In this document: one piece after another, positions 11,213 to 23,031 of the stretch
Position numbering within the stretch: the stretch's first letter is position 1
How the letters are laid out: each line of letters starts with the position of its first letter
Origin: Isoetes taiwanensis
Taxonomy: Eukaryota; Streptophyta; Lycopodiopsida; Isoetales; Isoetaceae
Reading direction: 5' to 3'
DNA length: 64,000 bases
NCBI GenBank assembly: GCA_021234155.1
Contig: JAJEKV010000132.1
Location: forward strand, 1,054,001-1,118,000
Translations under genes and position numbers: made by a program
Notes under the pieces: model-generated
The model's input: the letters and a program-made list of their open reading frames with translations, nothing else
What the model was told of the DNA's origin: nothing
Database searches by the model: none

Positions 11213-12503
11213 CCACATGCTTAAAGGGATAATTGGAAACCCTAGCCCCTAACCCCTTTTTTGTCTATTTAGGTTAGAAAACCCTAACTTGCTATTTTCG
11301 CCCATAAGGTTTTAGAGCTCTATTTTGCTGCCCCAGAGCCAAAACCGGGCCCCGCACTCGGGTTCGGTTTAATTGCACCATTAGTTTTCCTTGTTAGCTC
11401 CATCTTCGCGCCTCAAGAGGGATGGTCGAATCCTCAGTGTGTGAGGAGCAACCCAAGGATCGTATTTAGTCAATTTAATAGCTTAAACCATTTTCCGTTC
11501 TTTAGAATCAAAAGAGGTTTTAGCCTATTAAATTGCCCATAGTAGCCATCTAGATTCTCGCATCCTGCAGACACCAACCAAAGAACCCAACCCTATGATG
11601 TAGATTAGATCTAGTTCTTTAGTTCTTCTCAGGATGTATATGGATGAATTCATCAACGCCTTTGTATTGGGAAGGGGGTAGAGGCCCTAAAGCTTGGTAG
11701 TTGATGCTCCTAGAAGTAGCCTCTCTAGCACACCGTGATTCGCCTGCGGTACAAGAACCACACCCTGGTCATGGGAGTGAAGGGGGACCGGTTAAGAAGG
11801 CTTACCACCGGGGTCAGGACTAGGCCCAATAGCTTACCACCCAAGCATGGGTAGGTATGGGTTCGACACCCGGGTGGAAGTGGTGTTCACTTTCCAAAGG
11901 GTTCACGTGAAAAGGGCAAAGGGCCCCTAGTCACCTTGAGTCAAGATGTAGATCTCTCGAGGGAGTGATCCCTCCGCCCCATCGGGAATCGGGGATGAAA
12001 CCCGTGAATAGCCCTTTGGCTATGCATCCCTGGCTAGGCAAATGTCCCGACACTTTTCAACCTTACCGCAAAGTGTGCATGTGAGGGCGGATGGAGGGAC
12101 AACCCTATGCCATGCTCTTATGCCGCCCCAACCATTGCCATGAATTTCGTCCCGCGAATGAACTCCGAGGCCCAAGCCGGGCCACCCCTTCGAAGTCCTG
12201 GGAGCCTTGGGTAGGGTTTCCCTTATGTATGATGCCGATCATTGTCTATGCAGATGTTGGTGCACCACCATTCGAGGTGACTATGTGATTATGTCAGATA
12301 ACGACATGTATGTTTACGCCCGCTAGCCTAGGTAGGCCCCGAGGGAGACATGGGGTCGACCCCTTCACTCTTCCCATCGGGACCCAAGTACGCAAAGTTG
12401 ATATGTGGAGGGCCCCTCAGACGCTGCAGGGAGTCGGGTATGGGGATGAACTCCGCTTGTATACCATGAAAGTGTACCGTGATAACCAGTAGGGGACGCC
12501 ACA
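11213..12503 (+). repeat. Right part of an older, related LTR (copy A)
   Basis: Begins CCACATGCTTAAAGGG directly after LTR A and aligns with the LTR family only from the segment just before the TATA box (from about 9875) to its 3' end. It has its own TATA-like CTATTTAGG near 11263 between telo-box-like repeats and ends GACGCCACA at 12503. It is more diverged from LTR A than the other two family members are. The left part is missing, so the chromovirus probably inserted inside this LTR. Mirrored at 40285-41553. Confidence 0.75.
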
Positions 12504-12741
12504 ATGTCGCTTTTACTAATCTGTGTAATCGCTCATACCGGGTGGCAATGACTTTGTGAGTCCATATAGCACACCAAAAAGGGAATTATTTTCTACCCTC
12601 AAAGGTGTAACCAAGTCTTGTTTGATGCAATTGGGATATGTAGCTACTTCTTCATCCCTACTTTGTAGATTTTAGAGGTACAATGTGGTCACTAGGGGAC
12701 AAGACACTCACACCCCCTTCAAAGCATTAGACACTTTATAG

Positions 12742-12942
12742 AAACTCCTGCAAATCGTAGAAGATGCATCAGTCATAGGAACTCGACCGTAGATGTCAAC
12801 AAATCAAGAGGTGCATCAAGTCAAGTCTAACTGACAAAACCGCCAAATCACAGATGCATTAAGTCATGTCTCCACACCAACTGCCAAATCAGCAGATGCA
12901 TCAGTTATGATCCTAACAAATCGATAGGTGAATGTAAGTCAC
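12742..12942 (+). repeat. Degenerate tandem repeat around AAATCNNNAGATGCATNAAG, copy A
   Basis: Units of about 40-45 bp recur with a core close to CAAATCGGCGGATGCATCAA and a spacer ending in TCATG or TCAAG. About five degenerate units. The counterpart at 41788-42004 is easier to read. Confidence 0.6.
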
Positions 12943-13071
12943 AAGGTAACTTCCAACCTTTTGTGCCCTCGTTTCTTTTTAATTTGACCCATATAGTTAC
13001 AGACCTTAAATTTGCAACCGAAATGTCTCGAGAAAAATCAAGAGCGTAATTCCCAAGCAAAAAAGACACCT

Positions 13072-13195
13072 CCAAGACATGCCGAAGCGTAAGTTTCCAG
13101 CCCTCTGCGACGAAGACATGCCGGGCGTAAGTTTCCAAACCCTGACCAAGAAATGCCGGGGTGTAGTTTCCAGCCCCGCACTAACTCGGCCCATG
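13072..13195 (+). repeat. ~38-bp tandem repeat (AAGTTTCCAGCCC), copy A
   Basis: Three to four units of roughly 38 bp, each containing GACATGC and AAGTTTCCAGCCC. Mirrored at 42131-42255, where each unit contains TTGAAGCGAAGTTTCC. Confidence 0.7.
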
Positions 13196-15040
13196 CGTAA
13201 GACTACAAGGTTAAGCCCAATCCCGCTTTGTTTTTACTACAATGGAGTTTTGGGTAGAAGCTATGACAAGAATCAAAAAATACCCACCGCCAAAGAAGAT
13301 GGTGTTACCGTATCACACTTACCGCAACCAAGCGGGCAAGAAGTAGACTACCGGGTCGAAGTTCTTAGATTGGCAATCGTAATTTTCATATAGCACTTTG
13401 GTCCGTACCGCAGCTCAAAACTTGAGAATGATTAAGGAGCATTGATGAAATATCGTGACAAATTCAAGTTCATATGGAATCGTGGATCGGTACCAACATA
13501 AATTTATATAACGTTGAAAACCAATTTTTCCTCAAGCACCCAAAAAGGTCTATGACTAATTTCCGTGTTTCACAAAAGAGAACGTGTTTCTCATTGATGA
13601 CAAGAGATACAAAGGGGCCCTCAATGAGCCAAACACCATGATGTGTCCAAACAACCGGAGCCCCGACATAGTAGATGGCAATTTCATAAAATGATCTAAA
13701 GATTTGGCTTCGTGGGTTGCCGGAAGGCAGGAATGTGCAAAAGTTATGTCGAAAGCAACAAAATGCTGAATATGTTTGACACTGAGAGTCAAATTTGTAT
13801 TAATATGATGAAAAAACATAGAACTAAAGCCCAGAAATAGTATTATTGTATATGATGCAACCTCTATACTTTTAATATAAACAAAGTTTTACTTCAATTG
13901 TTCATTTCTTTGGCTATTTCAATGTTCCCTCAAGGTTTTCAATGATCTTCCATTTGTTTAATGTAAACTTACACCACCAAAGACGCAGGACCGCAGCGGT
14001 TAAAAGCGCACATCCCACCGTAAAACACTGCCACTTGAAGTGTTTAAAGGACAACAGAGCCTCTTGTACTTGATCAAGATTCAATCGTAATATTGGAGAA
14101 AAGTAGGATTGGTTCAAAGGACGGGATAGTCCATTTCTTCATGAGGTTAGTAATTTAATATAAACAACTCAGATTTGAAGTCTTCTCGCTTGTTTTAAAT
14201 CATCTTGTTTTACCGCATCTTTGACTTGGGCGTGTGTATGCACCACTCGCGATCAAGCATGACATGGAACAGAGGTTCCATTTCATGGATCCGGCCATTT
14301 ACACATTACCGCCAAACCAGCATGCTTCAAAGGACAAACCGTTGAACCCTCAACTTGTAATTTCTAACGTACCATTCTCGCCAAAGATGTTATCAGCAAA
14401 GATCGGATAATGTATGTCATTGTAGGTCTTGGAGGTCAGCCGCTTAAATGTCACGTGTGTGTACCTTTGACAAAATTCTTAGAAATGTACAAGGGCTCCG
14501 AGCCTGCCATGAGTTTTGTTGAGGATGCAAACACAAAGCCCCCAAGACCACAAGCTCGCATTACAAGTTCCCCCACTCACCGATTGCCGGTCGCGGTGGT
14601 CCTCGCTTATATGTGTCTTTGTAAAGAAAGTTGTACTGCAGAATTTTAGACTTGGACATACTATCCCTATGCAAGGTGAGTTCGTGAATTTGAAGGTATT
14701 ACTCATCCAATGTGAGGCCCGATATGTTTGTTGCAGTGGTGTACCACTCTAGTGGCGAAGCCGTTGGACACGGGTAATGATGATTGATGTTGTGATGCAC
14801 AGCTTGCTCTAGTAATGAAGTCGGAGGTTGACGTTATCAATAGATCTTTACTTGTAATCACATGTTTGTATTATTGTAACCAAAGAGGTTATTCTTGTAA
14901 CCTATTCTTTTCATTGACACCTAATGTACATTGTTGTATACTATTGTATACAATAGACTTTTTTCCGGGTCAATCGTGAGCAACACTCGCGGGAGTTCAA
15001 ATCTCCGTGAGAAATTGATGTATTCAAAGATTCAACGACA

Positions 15041-15176
15041 ATGTGGTGATACATGTGGTGATAGATGTGGGATGCAAGTGGTGCATGGTGCAAATGGTGA
15101 ATATGTGGTGAATCGTGGGTTGCATGTGGTGATGCAAATGGTACATATGGTGAATCATGTGGTGACATGTGGTGGG
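15041..15176 (+). repeat. GTGGTG(A/C)-rich microsatellite, copy A
   Basis: A run of units of the form ATGTGGTGA or GTGGTGCATGGTGCAAATGG ending at GTGGTGGGTGGTTC. Mirrored at 44104-44246. A similar TGTGGTGAAA array lies at 45345-45415, outside the duplicated block. Confidence 0.8.
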
Positions 15177-15396
15177 TGGTTCGGGCCCCCGAGGTGTGCA
15201 ATCTTATGCATGCAAACGCCCCTTCTTTTCTCAAGCATTCCCAAAATCAGATGCATGCCTCACGATTTTGCATCCCTTTTATTCCCAAAACCGCCTCGCA
15301 GCCTTCATTCCGGCCCATTCCGGCCCCTATCGCTTATTCCGCCATCTCCCCTTCACACCTTCCCCATTCACGGCCCATCTCCTTCACTTCCGGGCT

Positions 15397-15700
15397 ATGG
15401 CCAAGTTCAAGACCAATCAAGCAGAATACTATCCCTACTTTATCAGTGTTTCCGCTCCTTCTTCTCGTACCAAAGACGGCCAGAATCCTAGATCTTCCCC
15501 ATGAGGATCCCTAGTCTTCCTCCCTCCTGAGGCCGTTACAAGTGGGTGTTAAGTTCACTCCACCGTAGGTGGGAGAAGCTCATCATATGGATGCACTGTG
15601 CCGCCTGAGCGCGGGGTGCTCGAAAGTGGGTGCATGCAGCTACCCCGACGCAGGAGCCGCACTTAAAATGAAGATGTATGCCATGGAGTGACAACTTTCA
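15397..15700 (+). pseudogene. Copy A of the small ORF seen at 44454 (broken)
   Basis: ATG in the same context (cacttcc...ATGGCCAAGTTCAAGAC) as the better copy at 44454, preceded by a C/T-rich 5' stretch. The frame is lost within about 30 codons. The shared downstream TTGTATTGTAATCCATGGTT looks like a transcript 3' end. Function unrecognised. Confidence 0.4.
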
Positions 15701-15885
15701 TATAGAGCTCAAGATGGCCCCCCCTACCGACAGCTTGTGATTTGTATTGTAATCCATGGTTTCACTTTTTGGGTAATAGTCCCCTGCACTATTCTTTGTA
15801 AAGGCTTTTCATTAATGATGTAACTTGTTTTGGTAATACCCCTGCTTTTGTTAGGCATAGATCTCAAAAAAATTCTGCTTTCGAA

Positions 15886-16176
15886 TCACATCAAATCTAC
15901 TTGTAGACAAGCAATGCTCTGGAAACCGTTGAGAAAGATTGAAGTTGAATCCATGTATTGACTTAGGAGCTGAATAATAACAGCAGGTCGCTGCCATGGC
16001 CAAATTAAATTCCCAAGCAAGCTAATGCCAAAACGCACGCCAGCATGAGTCATATTATAGTGCTGCACCACTAGTACATTTAACGCACTCCTGATAATAT
16101 GTTTTGACGCACCCCATCTTTTACGTGCACAAAGGCTGCTGTTGAAGACTGTTCTAAGCTGAAAGATGGTGTACAT
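15886..16176 (-). CDS. Unrecognised open frame, 96 codons
   Basis: Opens with Met and runs 96 codons on the minus strand without a stop. It contains a Trp-Pro-Trp stretch and two hydrophobic segments. I recognise no domain. It begins right at the end of the duplicated block. It could be a chance frame or an eroded exon; confidence in a real gene is low. Confidence 0.15.
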   Translation of the reverse strand: MYTIFQLRTVFNSSLCARKRWGASKHIIRSALNVLVVQHYNMTHAGVRFGISLLGNLIWPWQRPAVIIQLLSQYMDSTSIFLNGFQSIACLQVDLM

Positions 16177-16334
16177 GTAAATACATGTACATATGGTCGT
16201 GTATATATGCTGGTGGACCCTATTTATTTTGTATCATTCATATTGATCATTGGAAACAATTCAAGGGTAGTATTTGTTTGTAAGATGATGCATGGAAAAC
16301 AAGTTTTAATCGCGGTAATGTAGTAGGCCGCGGG

Positions 16335-16535
16335 TTGGCTATGAGAATGTTGCTCATTCTATTATTAATAGCGTCTAAATGCATTTTTGCTATTATGTCT
16401 TGGGAATGCATACAGAGACATTCCGTAGGAATTCCAGAAGCGTATGACCGGCACTTTCCTTGGCTCGTAAATTCAGAAGCGCCTGTGAACCTTGATCGCG
16501 CCAGCGGAATTAACAGCCTCCGTAGAGAATATTAG
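16335..16535 (+). CDS. Small ORF with a signal-peptide-like N-terminus (66 aa)
   Basis: Met-Ala-Met-Arg followed by a Leu/Ile-rich segment and Ala-Ser-Lys-Cys-Ile-Phe-Ala resembles a cleaved signal peptide; the remaining ~45 residues are hydrophilic with one Cys. The frame is clean from ATG to TAG. A perfect 9-bp hairpin followed by nine T lies just downstream (16552-16590). No family is recognised. It could be a secreted small peptide or a chance ORF. Confidence 0.25.
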   Translation: MAMRMLLILLLIASKCIFAIMSWECIQRHSVGIPEAYDRHFPWLVNSEAPVNLDRASGINSLRREY

Positions 16536-16551
16536 AGGTAGATTCCCTTCA

Positions 16552-16595
16552 CGTAATCCCGTAAGGGTGGGATTACGAGCAGATATTTTTTTTTC
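16552..16595 (+). other. Hairpin followed by a T tract
   Basis: CGTAATCCC (16552-16560) pairs perfectly with GGGATTACG (16569-16577) across an 8-nt loop; a run of nine T starts about ten bases later. The shape resembles a Pol III or intrinsic terminator, but no A/B box or other small-RNA promoter was seen upstream. Confidence 0.35.
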
Positions 16596-16664
16596 CACAG
16601 CGCTTTCATTAGGCGGAATTCGGCCCGGTATAGTCATGACTGCTTCTTCGATCCCGATTCCGTT

Positions 16665-16965
16665 GGTAGGTATTGGATTAGATAGGATTTTGTTAAAGAA
16701 ATTTCATGTTCTTGAGTTTCTTGAAACTTGTTGAGTTTTGGAGTAGAGAGGCGCAGGGCTTACGCGACTTTGTTCGGCTTTTTTGTTTGGTGAGGGATCA
16801 CGGCAGAAGAATCTGTTTATTCTGTTTGTTTTCTTGTAAATCTAACTTGTTCTTCTGTTTTGTTAGGTTCTTGGTTACGTCGATTCGGTGGTAGTGTTGG
16901 ATTAGATAGCATTTGTTAAAGAAATTTCATGTTCTTCAAGTTTCTTGAAACATTGTTGATTTTTT
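16665..16965 (+). repeat. Local duplication of ~75 bp with a 222-bp period
   Basis: A segment running from GTATTGGATTAGATAGGATT through AAGAAATTTCATGTTCTT to GTTTCTTGAAAC occurs at about 16668-16735 and again at about 16892-16958, with small indels. Both copies lie in T-rich, intron-like sequence. Confidence 0.75.
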
Positions 16966-17429
16966 AGATGAGGCACTTGCGGCGACTTTGTTGCGTTTCG
17001 ATTTGTAGCGGGTAATCTTTAGTTTTATTTAATTGAGTGAGGATTTATCTATGGATTTCTTTATGTTTATGCTTGCATTACTTTTCTGGTTGAGAGTGTT
17101 GTTGTGCTTTCCCGAATACGTTGTTGTGCTCAACTATAAAGGAAGACATCTGTGGATCCTTAAAGACAAATTTTAGATTGATGTAATCCTTGTGCTAGGG
17201 TTTAGTTTTAGTGGTTTGTTTAGTTTAGTTTAGTTTTAGTTTAGTGTTTAAAGTTGACTAGGGTAACTAATGTTGTTTTTATTTTTATGTATGTGGTGCG
17301 AGGTTAGGTTATTGTTGTAGCAATGGATTGAAGCCCGACTTGTTATTATATGCGATTATGCCGGTATGTTTAACATGCTTGTTTGTCATAATAGCAAATA
17401 TGGGGAGAGTTCACCGACCAAGTTTAAAT

Positions 17430-17860
17430 GCGGTACACGGAGGGGTTCTTTAGTGATGCCTTCAAGTCTGTTACAATGGAAGAAAGTCAAAAAAGCATCC
17501 TAGCGAGTTCTTTGTTGGTAGCCAGTAAGTAGCGATGAGGGAATATGATCAAAGGAAATTGGCTTCCCTTGATGAGGTTATTAATCGGAAGCTTTGAATG
17601 GTGGTCTGACGGTCAAAGAGTGTTAATAAATTTTGGAGAAGAAGATTTGATGAGTGGAGGAAGGATTTTGGTTTTAGATGTTTTCTATTCAGATTGAAGT
17701 TGAAGGTTTTGGTTGACTGAACAAGATGTTGTGAGGTTTTATTCTCCGGTAACATTTAGTTTATTGTTTTGTTTATTTTTTTTGTTTTGTATTTTATATT
17801 ACGATATCTTTGTTATGTTTTTCTAATAGGCTAAAGAAGAATGGAAAGATGTATCCACGA
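17430..17860 (+). pseudogene. Eroded coding-like stretch, unrecognised
   Basis: Between 17590 and 17690 a plus-strand frame reads Trp-Trp-Ser-Asp-Gly-Gln-Arg-Val-Leu-Ile-Asn-Phe-Gly-Glu-Glu-Asp and onward before a stop. Another frame near 17705-17755 continues with coding-like residues. A T-rich run ending in AATAG at about 17830 resembles a 3' splice site. No domain is recognised, so this is at most a decayed or multi-exon gene fragment. Confidence 0.25.
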
Positions 17861-17907
17861 GGCAGTAAGTTCTCTTTGTCATTGTTATTTTCATTTTTAG
17901 CACACCC

Positions 17908-17980
17908 GACCCTAACCAAGCCTCTGACCTTTCTTGCAATTCTAGCCCTAACCAAGCCTCTGACCTTTCTTGCAATTCCT
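17908..17980 (+). repeat. 35-bp tandem duplication
   Basis: CCCTAACCAAGCCTCTGACC followed by TTTCTTGCAATTC occurs twice head to tail. Confidence 0.9.
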
Positions 17981-18010
17981 AGCCTCCGCGTGTCATCTCC
18001 ACATCATTAA

Positions 18011-19600
18011 AATCTGAGTTGGTATCATATTCTACCATTAGATATCTATTTTATGCAATTAAAAATTGACTCAAAATGGACCGCGGAGATCTAGAAGGGA
18101 CGTCGATCTCGTCTGTATTTCTTCCTTTAGCCTTGCCGGATTATGTGGATTTGCTCTGGGAAATTTGCTCTGGTCGCAATGGCGGATGGATCATTAAAAG
18201 CTAGTTACACATGCAAGTAGGGTTTCGCCAAGCATCCAAAACAACAGAAAAAGTCTTTTTTGCTTTCGCGCAACCTAAGGAGATAGTTCCGTTCTGGTAA
18301 AAACCTCACCTTTCCTCTCATTTCGTTTCTCTTCTTTTATAAGAGCATGCTGGTGGGAGGCCTGAATCTTCAAATATTTTACCGGATTTGTATTTCCTTT
18401 AACCAACGCAATCAGTTTGACCCGGTTCGTCATTGGCATTTTCTGTGGTAATAGTTGTTAAAGGCTGTTTTTATAACCTTTGCTTCATCGCATGGAATTT
18501 CGCTTTGCTAAATCGCATGGAATCTATTCGGAACTGTACATATTTTTAGAGCCCAAGCTAGGATTCAAATAGCAATGGACTCCATCAAGGGTCTATTGGT
18601 ATCAAGATTTGGCATTTGCTATCGTGATTATTCTCCTTGTCCCTAGAATTTTGTATGAGCACCTGCATCATTTTGTGGCGAGTTAAAGGGGCTTCCTTAT
18701 TGTATTATTTTTCTTCAGCGTTGATATTGCCTATGGTGTAATCCCTCTTTTATGCACGTTGATATAGCCTTCTTTGAATTCTAGTTTATCTAGAGTTGAC
18801 AGAGCTGTTAGTTTTCATGATAGTGTGCTCTTGGCTATTATGACAGTTTTTCTCTACAAGGGTTCTCTTACTTCAACCTTGGCTTGAATCCTTGATTCCA
18901 TCATCCAAGGGAACACGGACCTTAAATGGGAACTTGAACGGGAACTTCATCCAAGAAGGCTAGTGTTTATAGATACAGCTACGAAAATGACACCCACAAT
19001 AAATAATGTTTGTCGGGTCTGTCATCTTCACTTGGTACAATGGGAAATGCCATGCAGAATAATGCAATGTTAGTAGCTCTATGCATATCTTTAGAGCTAA
19101 TGGCAACATGTTCGTTGTATTTTGTAGGTAAAATCACTTACATAAGATGGATACACTGCTTTAGCACTATCAACCACTAGAAAGCTAGTTCATATATATG
19201 TTTGAGGTTTTCAGTATCATAGGAAATGCCCTTATTCACATGTCTGAGTAAAATGCATTAGATTACCCGCGATGCAAAACCTGCGATGAGATATATTTTT
19301 GTGAATTACTTGTTTACCACAACCTATTATTTAATGTGTTTGCTGTACAGGAAAACTTGCTTCAGGATGGAGATGGTTAGAGACAACAGGCCGATAATCT
19401 TACCAAGACATAAGGCTCATCATAATTTGTTGTTGATGTTTATGTATGTGTCTTATTAAAAGATTTTTCAAAACTGTACGGTTGTTTGTATTTATATGGT
19501 TTTGTGACAACAAAAGAAAGAAAAAGAAATGATCGTGGAGTGATTGCAAATAATCATTGGCATAAAGCGTTAAGTTCTATTTAGCGGTGATAGGTTACAT
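18011..19600. other. AT-rich stretch without a recognised gene
   Basis: No frame on either strand is long enough or patterned enough to suggest a gene. T-rich runs and short G/C-flanked words look like intron or intergenic sequence. Confidence 0.4.
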
Positions 19601-19612
19601 CGGTATATTTAG

Positions 19613-20224
19613 ATGCCTTTCAACACATTGAGCTTGAATTCCTCCAAACTTTGCAGGTGTCGGAAGTTCCACTTACCTCGATGGGGGTATCGGTCTATTC
19701 AATCAACTCCTTCGTTGCCTTTATCTGTGCTTCATTGGACATATCATTCTCAATATGTTCCACGTCTTGCAGATGTAGAAATTTATCGAAGTAACATTTT
19801 TGGAAGAGTGTAGCCATGGTTGAACCAAGAATCTTCTAATATCTGATCTATGGTGATGCACTGCGCTAGATTAGGCTATAAAATTGATTAATAAGATTAG
19901 CAGGCGGAGGCTAATCCATTGAGGAAAGAATAATCGCACTAACTATTTTTTGTGTACAACCCTGGTATGTTATCATCACCGAAGGGAAGCGAACCTACTT
20001 TTAAAACAAAGAGAATGACACCCACAAGACCATATATGGGCCCCGGCTATGACTTCTTATTTGAAACCACTCACGGTAGCTTCTCTTCTATACATATAAA
20101 TTTAATAACTTGCATGTGGAATGGAGGTTTGCAGGCATCTTTAAATTCATTATCATGGAGCTTAAGCGAAGAAGATGCATTTGAGTCATCAAAAGAATTC
20201 TACCTGTTGTCAATGCAGTCTTAA
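19613..20224 (+). pseudogene. Two short coding-like frames, unrecognised
   Basis: Frames at 19613-19813 (66 codons) and 19952-20224 (90 codons) start with Met on the plus strand. The second contains Lys-Thr-Lys-Arg-Met-Thr-Pro-Thr-Arg-Pro and a Ser-rich C-terminal part. No family is recognised. T-rich spacers could be introns, so these may be exons of a host gene or chance frames. Confidence 0.2.
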
Positions 20225-22280
20225 TGAAGTTTTCTCAGCTTTTTGGTGAAGCCTGGGGTGACCTTCAAAGGTAATACACCATTTTGAATTTGCTCTGTCT
20301 TTAATGCTTTACAAATTCCTTTCAATTGGATAGTTATTAATTTAGCTACTAGATGTGTAAAAGGCTAAAATGTTCTTCAATAGGTTCTTTGCAATGCTTT
20401 GGCTTCTTGCTCAAGCTGGATATTGGATGTCCTTAGCAACCTTGTATGGTTTGGTATCTTCGCGAATATTTAAACCACCTTATATTCACGAGGCATTCAT
20501 TGGTAAACAAAATTTTTGAAAGTGGTAGCGATATTTTAATGCAACATGTCGTTGGTGCTTTTGTTATACCAAAATGCTATCTTTGCTCAAAGGGGCTTAA
20601 TGAACGACATGGTATGCATCCATTTCTTACTTATATCAGATCTGAATAGCATTACTCCATGGGAACCATTACTTGATTTTCTATTTGTAGGTCAAGGAAT
20701 CTTCAACCATGTTTTAAGAGTATGTGATAGATAAATAGCTGTTCTCACAAAAAATTAAGCTCTTGTTGCAGACTTTTCTTGTAGTTTGGAACTTGTCTAG
20801 CCCTTCGCGCGTCTTTGGTCTGATATTAGGAATGTTCTTTGTTTCAAATTTTCTATCCGATGTATAACCTTTATTTACGGTTGTCGAGGGGTTTTTATTC
20901 TAATTGTTGCCATGTGCCACTACCAGCGGACTTTGAGTTTGTGAAGGGCAGCAGTTTGCTAGGTTCTTGCATAGTTGAAGTCTGGAACCTATGAATGCTT
21001 GCTAAGATACAACAGCAATGCTCGGTTTGAAGTCTGAAATCTAACTTCGGTGTTTGAAGCTAAGTCTCCTATGTTTCAAATGTTATAGCGACAACAAACA
21101 GACCATCTCCTAGTCCTAATCACCCATTGCTATTGCATTTTAAAAATGCTATTCTCAAAGGTTGCAATACCTTCTTAGGCCTGCAACGAGACATCCGTAC
21201 TTTATTTTTTATTTTCTTTTGGATTCTCGTGTTTTAAATGAAAGTAGTAATCGTTTCTCAGCTAATCCATTGTATCTTTAGCTATGCACATCATTTTGTC
21301 CTCCTTTCTTAAAAGCTATCCAGTCGGTTTTGTATATATGCTTGAGAACTATCGACATTTGGAAATAAGGCGATATATGTGCTCAAATGCCAACCTACCT
21401 TGCTTTTGAGGATTGTGCAAGCCCAGCTTATTTGTAGTCCTCTAAATTGAAATCATGTCTGCGATGCACCGTCTTTGAAGATAGCATGCCTAGACTAGAC
21501 CTTTCGTCTACCTTGTTTCCATTCTATATTGTTGTTACTGACTTTTGTAGAAGTCAACATCACATATGACTTTGTGTATATGTGAATAAATTGTTCTAGT
21601 TGTGTGGAATTATGTCCAAGGGTGTGATTTGAACCAAAAATAGCTCTGTTCAAAAACATTTGAAGCAAACCACCCCTATTCAATTAAATTTCAACTCTAG
21701 TAGTAAGTAAGGCTGGCTCACTAGCGACAACATCTTGTACAAGAGATAATTGCAGCATGTGGCCTAGCATGAATATTGAGAATGCCTCCATGCAGTTAAA
21801 TCTTAGCTCCACTACAAAGACAAACTTCGGGCAAGAAAAATGACCCCATACATTTGCAACTACAAAGAGGAAATGACCCTAGGTGTAATGCGCAAATCTG
21901 AGACCATTTGTTATGCCCTAAATGCCTAACAATGACATTTGCATCAATAGCAATAGAACTAACTCCATTCAAACAATGTCATCTATCTATGCCTACTCTT
22001 GTTTTACCAATTTGTGGTATCGCATTTGAAATTAAACATCAGGGCTGTAGTGAAAAATTGCTTCCTCATAATTATTTTTAAAATTAGAATAAATACCACA
22101 AATGTAAAATTACATAATACAAAACTATCAAAGTCTAATAACACCTGGGCTAAATACCTAACAAACTTTACCTTGAAAAGTCTTACGGTTGCCTCTTGCT
22201 AGTTATTATTTTCTTTTTTTTGTTGTAATTTATTATGTTCTTGTTTAACAGCTGGCATTATTTTTTTTGTTTTACATTTG
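20225..22280. other. AT-rich stretch without a recognised gene
   Basis: Only short frames (up to 67 codons) with no recognised motif. No repeats shared with the rest of the window were seen. Confidence 0.4.
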
Positions 22281-22284
22281 TAAG

Positions 22285-22790
22285 GAAAACTCTCTATTAA
22301 GGAATTGTCGGCGGGGATTGTTAAGTAGAAAGAGAGAGTTCAAGGGGAGGCAGTTGTTCGAGAACCTCCATTTAATATCTTGTATGACCCTATATTCACC
22401 TTGACTATGGATCGTTTGTCCAATGAGGTTAAGAAGTTGAGACAAGATGGAAATTACGAAACCCTAAAAGCACACATCATAACCGGCTTTAGAAAAGGAT
22501 ATTTTAGATGACATAGATCATCGGATGACACATCAGGTTGTATAAAAGGCTTTTTCTATTACATGGTTACAGCTTTGGGATTAGAGGGAAACAAAGAGTT
22601 GTGGAAGTAAAAGGATTGTGACATGACTCTTGGGGTAAATGATGGTGGAGAGTTGGTCAAATGCGAGGGAGCGATTGGTAGAATCATAATCCATACAAAG
22701 TATGAAGATCATCACTTTTCGCCAACTGTTTGGACATCTGGCGTGATTTTTAATACTTGACATATAAGCGGTATATTAGACACTTGCCAG
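22285..22790 (+). pseudogene. Eroded coding stretch, unrecognised
   Basis: One plus-strand frame can be followed for about 150 codons with only three or four stops: Leu-Ser-Ile-Lys-Glu-Leu-Ser-Ala-Gly-Ile-Val near 22292, Asp-Pro-Ile-Phe-Thr-Leu-Thr-Met-Asp-Arg-Leu near 22388-22420, and Gly-Ala-Ile-Gly-Arg-Ile-Ile-Ile-His-Thr-Lys near 22670-22700. This continuity is unusual for the region and suggests a former exon or TE protein. I do not recognise the family. Confidence 0.35.
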
Positions 22791-23006
22791 CGAAAGAAAA
22801 TAATTCCATGCCGATCCTTTTTTTTTTTTTTCTACAACTATTCCCTAGGTATAAAAAATGTAAGTTTCTAATTCTTTCTTTTGTTTTTAATTGATTGTTA
22901 CATTATGTTTGTGTTAATGTTTACATTAATGTTTCTTTTTTAAATTGTTGATTGTTACATTAATTGATTGTTTCTTTAATGGCTAGGTGGCAAAATGTAC
23001 CCACAT

Positions 23007-23031
23007 GGAAGGTGTGCATGCACACCTTTCC
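23007..23031. other. Near-perfect palindrome just left of the chromovirus
   Basis: GGAAGGTGTGCATGCACACC followed by TTTCC; the arms GGAAGGTGTGCA/TGCACACCTTCC are perfect apart from one extra T. It lies 36 bp left of the 5' LTR, in the probable left remnant of the older LTR. Confidence 0.7.

Larger units (their letters stand above)
12504..15861 (+). mobile_element. Repeat-rich segment of the older LTR element, copy A
   Basis: A 3.36-kb stretch following the older LTR, matched by 41554-44892. It holds two short tandem repeats (12742-12942, 13072-13195), a GTGGTG array (15041-15176), the start of a small ORF (ATG at 15397), and a T-rich tail. No retrotransposon protein domain is recognised. It may be the internal region of a non-autonomous LTR element. 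Homology between the two copies ends near 15861 and 44892. Confidence 0.5.

Noticed and set aside
15886-16176. Minus-strand copia RNase H fragment
   Set aside because: The 96-codon frame has Trp- and Leu-rich stretches but none of the conserved copia RNase H motifs.
16335-16735. Organelle DNA insertion
   Set aside because: The GC-balanced texture suggested a plastid or mitochondrial origin, but I recognise no organelle gene or tRNA in it.
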